This document shows positions 58,062-64,000 of a DNA stretch of 64,000 nt, in pieces. Source of the DNA: Hyphococcus flavus (GTDB lineage Bacteria; Pseudomonadota; Alphaproteobacteria; Caulobacterales; Parvularculaceae). The stretch lies in assembly GCF_028748065.1 (NCBI RefSeq), contig NZ_CP118166.1, forward strand, positions 1,007,501 to 1,071,500. The letters are read 5' to 3'. Numbering within the stretch: position 1 is the first letter of the stretch; every line of letters starts with the position of its first letter. Below the pieces are notes generated by a model, which did not search any database, was not told where the DNA came from, and saw only the letters and a program-made list of their open reading frames with translations. The translations under genes were made by a program, and so were the position numbers.

Positions 58062-58982
58062 ATGTTCAAGCAACTTATTGCAACGGGCGCCGCAGCGCTC
58101 ATCACCATCACAGCCGCCCACGCCGCGCCGTTAAATCAATGGCTTGGCAATTGGGAGAAAAACGCAGGCGGGCTAGACAGCCTGTCGATCTCCAACGCCG
58201 GCGGAAATTTGACTGTGTCCGTCAACGGCGAATGTACGCCCAACCCGTGCGACTGGGGTTCAGTACCTGCGACCGCTTATTCCAATTCCGCCGCAACAGA
58301 TCCGACGGCGAATACCGAAGCAATCATTGCTGTTTTCAATCAGGGTTTTTCAACCAAAACCGTCGTGCTTGATGGGCGTGCAGGCGATACTTTACGCGCG
58401 CACGTTTATACGCATTTTGTGGATAACAGCGGGCGCAATGATTATGTCCTGCACGCATCCATGAAAAAGGCGCCGTTAACATTGACGCCCGTGCCTGGCG
58501 TCATCGTCGCTCAGCCGCTGAAACCGTTTTCCGAAGACTGCATTTCGTTTAATCCCGATCAGGTTTCGGTCGCGCGCCGCAATGGCTCGTGGAAGCTGAT
58601 ACAGGGAAATATGTGGATGCTCGACGCCGGCTCAAACCGCAATGAAATGACCCGCGCGCGCGACATCGTCAAACGTTACGGCCTCAACAAGCAATGTTTT
58701 GTCGGCCGGCCTGACGCTTCACTTCACTACTGGCTCGTTGACAATGGTGCGCCGTCCGGAGCCATTCCTGGCGAAGACTGCGTCAACATCAACCCGAACA
58801 ACTTGAGCGTCAGGAATAATGGCGGCAACTTCACGGTCGTTTCCAATGGAAATCACTTTGCTTTCTCTGCGCCCACACAAGCGGAGGCCCAAGAGATCAT
58901 CAAGGTGATCGAATATTACGGCTTTACAAAGTCCTGCTTCGTCGGCCGGCCCGGCCCATCGATGTCATACTTGCGAAAGTAA
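58062..58982 (+). CDS. exported protein with CDWG lipocalin-like domain and two copies of a Cys-paired module
   Basis: A 306-residue protein with signal peptide (cleavage about AHA-AP, residue 22). Residues about 25-136 form a beta-rich domain with NWEKNAGGLDSLSI and CTPNPCDWG (Cys58, Cys63). The C-terminal half is a tandem repeat with an 80-residue period: 157-225 and 237-305, each EDC...FNP/INP...V, a hydrophobic middle, then YGxxKxCFVGRPxxSxxY. Each copy has two cysteines 52 residues apart (160/212 and 240/292), so one disulphide per module is likely. I recall such modules in other exported bacterial proteins but cannot name a family. A terminator follows at once. Confidence 0.8.
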   Translation: MFKQLIATGAAALITITAAHAAPLNQWLGNWEKNAGGLDSLSISNAGGNLTVSVNGECTPNPCDWGSVPATAYSNSAATDPTANTEAIIAVFNQGFSTKTVVLDGRAGDTLRAHVYTHFVDNSGRNDYVLHASMKKAPLTLTPVPGVIVAQPLKPFSEDCISFNPDQVSVARRNGSWKLIQGNMWMLDAGSNRNEMTRARDIVKRYGLNKQCFVGRPDASLHYWLVDNGAPSGAIPGEDCVNINPNNLSVRNNGGNFTVVSNGNHFAFSAPTQAEAQEIIKVIEYYGFTKSCFVGRPGPSMSYLRK

Positions 58983-58997
58983 GCAGAACTTGACCCT

Positions 58998-59363
58998 TCA
59001 GGAGAGCGGCTCGCCAGAGCCGCTCTTTTCGTTTGAGCTTGCGCCATCTTGAGTTCCGTTTCTTTCCGTCCAGGCCCAGTCGCCGAGTTTCCAGAATTTC
59101 CAGCCGACATCCGGCTGGTCCTTTGGCACGGGATCAAACCCGTGCGACCCGAAGGGATGACAGCGCAGGAACCGCGAAACGGAAAGCCAGAAGGCTCGTT
59201 TAAACCGATGGCTGGCAAACGCCTCTGCGGCATATTGCGAACAACTGGGGGTATGACGGCACCGCACGCCAAGGGCATATAGCATCGGCGAGAGACTCCG
59301 GCGGTAAAGCCAGATAGCGCCCATGACTGCGCGCCCGCCCGGCCCGGATTTCACCTTCACCAT
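58998..59363 (-). CDS. yidD: membrane protein insertion efficiency factor YidD
   Basis: A 121-residue YidD, a small amphipathic factor that helps YidC insert inner-membrane proteins. [33 protein letters not shown] is the family core, with the conserved PSCSQYA. The ATG at 59363 has GAGGCGG upstream; in-frame starts at 59390 and 59324 are possible. Its last codons lie inside the terminator hairpin of the convergent gene. The C-terminal tail is long for the family. Confidence 0.92.
   Translation of the reverse strand: MVKVKSGPGGRAVMGAIWLYRRSLSPMLYALGVRCRHTPSCSQYAAEAFASHRFKRAFWLSVSRFLRCHPFGSHGFDPVPKDQPDVGWKFWKLGDWAWTERNGTQDGASSNEKSGSGEPLS
59003..59030 (+). terminator. intrinsic terminator after the tandem-repeat protein
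   Basis: AGAGCGGCTC (59003-59012), loop GCCA, GAGCCGCTCT (59017-59026) then TTTC. It lies within the last codons of yidD on the other strand. Confidence 0.85.
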
Positions 59364-59441
59364 CAGATCCGCCTCGACAAATGCTTGCATTCCATGGCCA
59401 GCACGCTAGGCAAGCCGCTTCGAATTCGCCCTGAAAAGCTT

Positions 59442-60284
59442 ATGTCGCGCATCAAAAACCTTTTTGACCGGTTAAAAGCGGAAAATCGCGCCGCCTTCAT
59501 TCCCTATATCATGGGTGGCGATCCCGATTACGAGACGTCGCTTCGGCTGATGAAAGAACTGCCTGACGGTGGCGCGGACATTATCGAGCTGGGCGTTCCC
59601 TTCACTGACCCCATGGCGGACGGACCCGCCATTCAGGCAGCAGCCTTACGCAGCCTTAAATCCGGCCAGACGCTCGCCAAAACCCTCGAAATGGTTCGCT
59701 CGTTTCGCGCCGAAGACAATGAGACGCCGGTAGTCCTGATGGGCTACTACAATCCGTTCTATGCCTACGGGCCGAAAAAATTTCTTGGGGACGCCAGGGA
59801 TGCTGGCGTTGACGGCTTAATCATCGTCGATCTGCCGGCAGAGGAAGACGCTGAGCTTTGCCTGCCCGCGCGGGAAACAGGCCTCGATTTCATCCGCCTC
59901 ACCACGCCAACCACAGACGATACACGGCTACCCACCGTCATCAAAAATACGTCGGGCTTCGTCTATTACGTTTCCATCGCCGGAATCACTGGCAAAGACA
60001 GTGGCGAGACTGAAGCCGTCAAGTCCGCCCTTGCGCGGATAAAGGCGGCGTCAGGTTTGCCGATAGCAGTCGGTTTCGGGATCAAAACGGCTGAAAAAGC
60101 CCGCGAATTCGCCAAATTCGCTGACGCCGTGGTGGTAGGTTCAGCGCTGGTCGACCTCTGGGCGAAAACTATTGAAAATCGAGGACTTGAAGCCAGCGCC
60201 GCAGAGGCGGATAATGCCGTTAACGCGGTCTTGAGGCTGGCGCGGGATATTTCGGGGGCGATCCGCGCCGCGCGCAATTCATAA
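59442..60284 (+). CDS. trpA: tryptophan synthase alpha subunit
   Basis: A 280-residue TIM-barrel lyase that cleaves indole-3-glycerol phosphate. Catalytic Glu49 and Asp60 match E. coli positions exactly ([16 protein letters not shown]). IAGITG and [10 protein letters not shown] are intact. The ATG at 59442 begins the family homology; earlier in-frame starts exist. trpB and trpF, normally just upstream in this class, are absent: yidD lies there on the other strand. accD follows. Confidence 0.95.
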   Translation: MSRIKNLFDRLKAENRAAFIPYIMGGDPDYETSLRLMKELPDGGADIIELGVPFTDPMADGPAIQAAALRSLKSGQTLAKTLEMVRSFRAEDNETPVVLMGYYNPFYAYGPKKFLGDARDAGVDGLIIVDLPAEEDAELCLPARETGLDFIRLTTPTTDDTRLPTVIKNTSGFVYYVSIAGITGKDSGETEAVKSALARIKAASGLPIAVGFGIKTAEKAREFAKFADAVVVGSALVDLWAKTIENRGLEASAAEADNAVNAVLRLARDISGAIRAARNS

Positions 60285-60333
60285 GCGCGACGCCGGATTA
60301 CCGTAGGATCAACGTGACAAACGCGAGTGGGAC

Positions 60334-61311
60334 ATGAGTTGGCTGTCGAACATTCCTCCGGGCATCAAAAACATCTTCAATCGCAAAGATGACGACTCAG
60401 ACGCGCTGTGGACCAAGTGCAATGGCTGCGGCGAAATGATTTTCCAACGTGACCTTGATGCCGCACAACAGGTCTGCCCGTCATGCGATCATCATCTCGC
60501 AATCGCGCCCGAAGAGCGCCTCAAGCTTATCTTCGACAATGGCGCCTATGAAGAACTTGAACTTCCTGAGCCCGTTACCGACCCGCTGAAGTTTCGCGAT
60601 GAAAAACGGTATACAGATCGGTTGAAGGAAAACCGCCGCAAAACTGGTCAGCAAGACGCCATGCGCGCTGCGTACGGAACAATCGACGGCGCTGGCGTTG
60701 TCGCCATGATCCAGAATTTCAAATTCATGGGCGGCTCCATGGGTATGGCGCTCGGCGAAGCCATGATTAAAGCCGCCGAAGAGGCGGTCGCTCGCAAGGC
60801 GCCGCTCATCGTATTCGCTGCGTCAGGCGGCGCGCGCATGCAGGAAGGCATTCTTTCCCTGATGCAGATGCCGCGCACCACGATCGCAGTGCAGATGGTG
60901 AAAGAGGCGGGACTTCCTTACATCGTCGTTCTGACCAATCCGACGACAGGTGGCGTGACTGCATCATACGCGATGCTCGGCGACGTCAACCTTGCAGAAC
61001 CGGGCGCGCTCATCGGCTTCGCTGGGCCGCGCGTCATTGAGCAGACCATCCGCGAAAAACTGCCCGAAGGCTTTCAACGCGCGGAATTTCTCGAAGAGAA
61101 AGGCATGGTCGATTTAGTTGTCCGGCGTGCAGACATGAAAGAAACGCTGTCGCGACTCATACGCGTGTTGATCAAGGAGCGACGCCAGGCAGCGGCGCCT
61201 GTTGCAACCACTCCAGCAAAGCTTGAAAAACCGGCGAAGACAGTGACCCTGGAAAAGCCTAAAAAAACAGTTTCCAAAACTCGACCAAAGCTTGATAAGG
61301 CCGCCGAGTAA
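60334..61311 (+). CDS. accD: acetyl-CoA carboxylase carboxyltransferase beta subunit
   Basis: A 325-residue AccD. The zinc ribbon (Cys29, Cys32, Cys48, Cys51) precedes the carboxyltransferase domain with [33 protein letters not shown] and [21 protein letters not shown]. The Lys/Pro-rich C-terminal extension (about 285-325) is typical of many alphaproteobacterial AccD. It lies between trpA and folC. Confidence 0.97.
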   Translation: MSWLSNIPPGIKNIFNRKDDDSDALWTKCNGCGEMIFQRDLDAAQQVCPSCDHHLAIAPEERLKLIFDNGAYEELELPEPVTDPLKFRDEKRYTDRLKENRRKTGQQDAMRAAYGTIDGAGVVAMIQNFKFMGGSMGMALGEAMIKAAEEAVARKAPLIVFAASGGARMQEGILSLMQMPRTTIAVQMVKEAGLPYIVVLTNPTTGGVTASYAMLGDVNLAEPGALIGFAGPRVIEQTIREKLPEGFQRAEFLEEKGMVDLVVRRADMKETLSRLIRVLIKERRQAAAPVATTPAKLEKPAKTVTLEKPKKTVSKTRPKLDKAAE

Positions 61312-61347
61312 CATCGGGCCCTATAAACTCATTCAGGAAAAAACGCC

Positions 61348-62646
61348 TTGAGCGACATTGAATCGGTTCTTGCACGCATTGCGAACCGGCGGCCAGTTAT
61401 TATTGACTTGTCGCTTGATCGCATACGCACGGCATTGTCTCGGCTCGGCAATCCGCAAAGAACCATGCCGCCGGTTTTTCACGTCGCAGGCACCAACGGC
61501 AAGGGTTCGACCGTCGCTTTTATAAGGTCTATTCTGGAATCGGCTGGTAATTCCGTACACGTCTATACGTCGCCGCACCTCGTACGATTCAACGAAAGAA
61601 TCGCCGTAGCCGGAAAAGACATAAGTAACGCCACGCTCATCGACGCCCTGGAGCGCACCGACGCCGCCATGGGCGACAATATGCTGACCTATTTTGAGAC
61701 GACGACTTGCGCCGCATTGCTGGCATTTGCAGAATCAACGGCCGACTACGCCGTCATCGAAGTGGGCTTGGGCGGGCGGCTCGACGCCACCAACGTTTTT
61801 GATGAAATCGCCGCCGCCGTCGTCACGCCGGTTGATCTCGATCATCAACAATTTCTCGGTGACAAACTTTCTGGCATCGCCGTTGAAAAAGCCGGCATCT
61901 TCAAACGCGGCGCGCCAGCCGTCATCTCTCCCCAATCGCCTGAAGCCATGGCGGCGTTGCAGGAATGCGCCCGCAATGCCGGCGCGGATACTTTCGCTTC
62001 CGGTGAGCACTGGAATGTCTGGTCCGAACACGGACGACTGATTTATCAGGATGAGACCGGTCTTTGCGATCTCAAACTTCCGCGTCTTCCCGGCGCGCAT
62101 CAGATCGAAAATGCTGGCGCCGCAATCGCCGCCATTCGCGCTGCCGGACTGACGTTTGATGATGCGACCATTTCAAAAGGCATAGAGCTCACACACTGGC
62201 CTGCTCGTCTTCAAAGGCTTACGGCCGGGCCTCTCATTGATCTTGCATATGAACAACTTGGCGAAAGCCCTGAAATCTGGCTCGACGGCGGCCATAACCC
62301 GCATGCGGGACGCGCCGTCGCGCGCGCCATGGCGGACATGGAAGCTCGCCACTCAAAACCGCTGGTCATGGTATCAGGCATGCAAGCGAACAAGGACGCA
62401 GCCGGTTACTTTGCACCTTTCAATGGCATTGCAAGAAAAGCGTATTGCGTTGCTGCAGACCATGAAGGTGTGATGCGTGCTTCTGAAGTCCGCAACGCAG
62501 CCACCAATGCGGGGCTAAACGCGGAAAGTTTTGATTCAATTGAAACGGCCTTCACAAAGGCATGCGCGGAATCAAACGAGCCGCCGAGGTTTCTTATTAG
62601 CGGCTCGCTCTATCTAGCTGGCGAAATTTTGCACGATAACTCTTAA
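61348..62646 (+). CDS. folC: bifunctional folylpolyglutamate/dihydrofolate synthase
   Basis: A 432-residue Mur-ligase-family enzyme adding glutamate to folates. The P-loop is [11 protein letters not shown], followed by [12 protein letters not shown] and [26 protein letters not shown] is the C-terminal Mur-ligase motif. The start is TTG at 61348. Its stop overlaps that of the convergent trxA by four bases. Confidence 0.96.
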   Translation: MSDIESVLARIANRRPVIIDLSLDRIRTALSRLGNPQRTMPPVFHVAGTNGKGSTVAFIRSILESAGNSVHVYTSPHLVRFNERIAVAGKDISNATLIDALERTDAAMGDNMLTYFETTTCAALLAFAESTADYAVIEVGLGGRLDATNVFDEIAAAVVTPVDLDHQQFLGDKLSGIAVEKAGIFKRGAPAVISPQSPEAMAALQECARNAGADTFASGEHWNVWSEHGRLIYQDETGLCDLKLPRLPGAHQIENAGAAIAAIRAAGLTFDDATISKGIELTHWPARLQRLTAGPLIDLAYEQLGESPEIWLDGGHNPHAGRAVARAMADMEARHSKPLVMVSGMQANKDAAGYFAPFNGIARKAYCVAADHEGVMRASEVRNAATNAGLNAESFDSIETAFTKACAESNEPPRFLISGSLYLAGEILHDNS

Positions 62647-62978
62647 GCGGCGGCTTGTTTCAGCACTTCATCAACCCATGCCGCGAGCGTGCTTTTCGGA
62701 GCAGCGCCAACACGCGTCGCCACATGCTCGCCGCCTGAGAAAATCATGAGCGTCGGAATGCCGCGCACGCCATACTTGCCGGGCGTTTCAGGGTTCTCGT
62801 CGATATTCACCTTGGCGATGGTGATCTTCCCTGCGTATTCATTGGCGATTTCTTCCAGCGCCGGCGCAATCTGCTTACATGGCCCGCACCATTCGGCCCA
62901 AAAATCGATAAGAACAGTGTCTCCGGATTCAATGACATCGGCGGAAAAGCTGGCGTCGGTAACGGTTTTGATAGCCAT
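62643..62978 (-). CDS. trxA: thioredoxin
   Basis: A 111-residue thioredoxin with active site WCGPC (Cys31, Cys34), cis-Pro loop (RGIPTLMIF) and the usual fold length. AGGAGT precedes the ATG at 62978. It lies 66 bases downstream of addA on the same strand, the usual arrangement in this class. Confidence 0.97.
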   Translation of the reverse strand: MAIKTVTDASFSADVIESGDTVLIDFWAEWCGPCKQIAPALEEIANEYAGKITIAKVNIDENPETPGKYGVRGIPTLMIFSGGEHVATRVGAAPKSTLAAWVDEVLKQAAA

Positions 62979-63044
62979 GATCTAAATTACTCCTGATCTC
63001 GCGTTTGGTGCGAAAGCATGAAGATAGACCGAACCGCGCTGGTT

Positions 63045-63998
63045 TCAACCCGCTATTCCGGCACGCACCGCCGCGTGATCAAGCATTTCTTTCGGAACCA
63101 TCATCAACCGGGCATCATAAGTCCATAAAAGGCCACAGATGATCTCATGGCCGGAATAGATTTCCTGAACCAACGCGCGATAGGCAGCCATTTGCGCAAC
63201 ATAGGATGGATCGATCTCAGCGGCCACCTGCGGAGGAGGCCGGTTGGTTTTATAATCAACCACAAAAACCTGTGATTCAGAAACGACGAGACGATCAATC
63301 TGTCCACTGATTTTTAAAGCGGTATCGCCAGCACCGAGCGTCCCGGCTATCGGAACCTCCGCCATGGACCCCGGCGCAAAAACCTTCGCGAATGACGGGT
63401 CATGCAACACCTTTAAAACTTCATCGCGCCACCTTTCGCGCTCACCCAGGTCGACAGAGTCTGCAAGCCAGCCAAGCAGCCGATCCGCTACGTTTAAGCG
63501 TTCCTGCTCGGCTACCTCTGGCAACAACTCTAACAATCTGTGCAAAACCCTCCCACGAAAATACTTGTCGTGTCCGCGCAAAGGTGAATAAGAACCGTCA
63601 GCCTCCTCCAAATATTGATGTATCTCTTCCTCTCCACCGAGCTTCGAAGGAGTCAATCTTTGCGCGAGCGTTTCTTTTCCTGCTTTTTGAAACAACCATG
63701 ACGGCGTCGAAATTGCTGGCGTCTCTACTAGTAGCGGTTCTTTCTTGACGGGCGCCGACTGGTCGCAGCTTATCCTGCGAACAACACCACCCCCCTCTTC
63801 CCAGAACGGGCTTGAGTCGGTTGATACATTGACCAGGCGGCCGAATGCATCTTCAGCCAGAGCGTGCCAGGTTTTTTGATTGACCGGCTTCTTATGGGGA
63901 TCGCTTTTTTTACCGCTCTCGACACCGCAAATATAAAGCCGGTCTTTAGCGCGCGTCGCCGCCACATAAAAAAGCCGTCGATACTCCTCATAATCTTT
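63045..63998 (-). CDS. addA: double-strand break repair helicase AddA, C-terminal part (runs off the right edge)
   Basis: About 317 residues of the C-terminal end. Helicase motif VI appears just inside the window (EEYRRLFYVAATRAKD). The end holds the RecB-type nuclease domain with HRLLELLPE, AEVPIAGTLG, ISGQIDRLVV and VVDYKTNRPP, the Asp-Lys catalytic site of AddA/RecB nucleases. Together with addB upstream (not seen) it would process DNA breaks for RecA. The order addA, trxA, folC is conserved in the class. Confidence 0.96.
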   Translation of the reverse strand, partial: KDYEEYRRLFYVAATRAKDRLYICGVESGKKSDPHKKPVNQKTWHALAEDAFGRLVNVSTDSSPFWEEGGGVVRRISCDQSAPVKKEPLLVETPAISTPSWLFQKAGKETLAQRLTPSKLGGEEEIHQYLEEADGSYSPLRGHDKYFRGRVLHRLLELLPEVAEQERLNVADRLLGWLADSVDLGERERWRDEVLKVLHDPSFAKVFAPGSMAEVPIAGTLGAGDTALKISGQIDRLVVSESQVFVVDYKTNRPPPQVAAEIDPSYVAQMAAYRALVQEIYSGHEIICGLLWTYDARLMMVPKEMLDHAAVRAGIAG

Positions 63999-64000
63999 GC

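Overview
The window is a gene-dense, mostly housekeeping stretch of a chromosome from an alphaproteobacterium. The evidence is a set of gene neighbourhoods and families typical of that class: 6S RNA followed by 5-formyltetrahydrofolate cyclo-ligase, addA next to trxA and folC, trpA-accD-folC, lspA downstream of ileS followed by a DUF3035/BamF lipoprotein, a DUF4169 mini-protein, a CIRCE-controlled groESL operon, and a polyhydroxybutyrate module with PhaR. The mix (DUF4908-like protein, XrtV-accessory-like protein, TipF-like EAL protein) suggests Caulobacterales/Parvularculales-type relatives; that placement is inference. I found no rRNA, tRNA, insertion sequence, prophage, integrase or CRISPR array.

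Layout. 1-8 kb: an RND efflux adaptor/permease pair running off the left edge, an exported-looking SDR, a PEP-mutase/isocitrate-lyase family enzyme, a MATE exporter, a membrane-anchored L7/L12-like mini-protein, a GAF-PAS protein with no output domain and an acyl-CoA dehydrogenase. 8-12 kb: RNA-modification genes (tadA, rluB, rsmD) with a DUF4169 gene, then 6S RNA, 5-FCL and a YmdB-type phosphodiesterase. 12-16.5 kb: two unrelated-looking class-C beta-lactamase-fold serine hydrolases flanking a YjhX-like gene, plus an SDR. 16.6-23.5 kb: yebC, efp, an XRE/membrane-protein pair with a clear palindromic operator, an amidohydrolase lipoprotein, a TMEM175-like channel, lepA and mscL. 23.5-36 kb: nitroreductase, mutL, bamF-like, lspA, ileS, a His/Gly-rich secreted protein, ribF, a HAD phosphatase, a degenerate-EAL membrane protein and an OmpA-type lipoprotein. 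36-41 kb: CIRCE-groES-groEL, a membrane-fused S33 peptidase and marC. 41-47.5 kb: exported proteins of unknown function, phbB-phbA, phaR and a GGDEF/EAL regulator. 47.7-54.5 kb: an envelope glycan cluster (two GT2, two GT39/PMT-type, one O-antigen-ligase/Wzy-like) leading into thrS. 56-64 kb: an ATP-grasp enzyme, DUF6265 protein, an exported tandem-repeat protein, yidD, trpA-accD-folC, trxA and the C-terminal end of addA.

Working together: phbA and phbB make 3-hydroxybutyryl-CoA and PhaR, divergent from phbA, is their probable repressor. The glycan cluster has polyprenyl-phosphate sugar transferase, lipid-linked-sugar transferases, a rhamnosyltransferase-like enzyme and a polymerase/ligase, enough for part of a surface polysaccharide pathway. 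lspA, BamF-like and the several lipoproteins belong to outer-membrane biogenesis. Intrinsic terminators are well defined after groEL, phbB, the OmpA lipoprotein, mscL, bamF, the S33 peptidase, and the tandem-repeat protein, and one hairpin is shared between the convergent phaR and GGDEF/EAL genes.

I did not find a convincing new defence or mobile system. The observations I consider most worth follow-up are the exported tandem-repeat protein at 58.1-59.0 kb, the divergent/convergent glycan cluster, the two degenerate c-di-GMP proteins, the palindrome controlling the XRE/membrane pair, and several very small genes.
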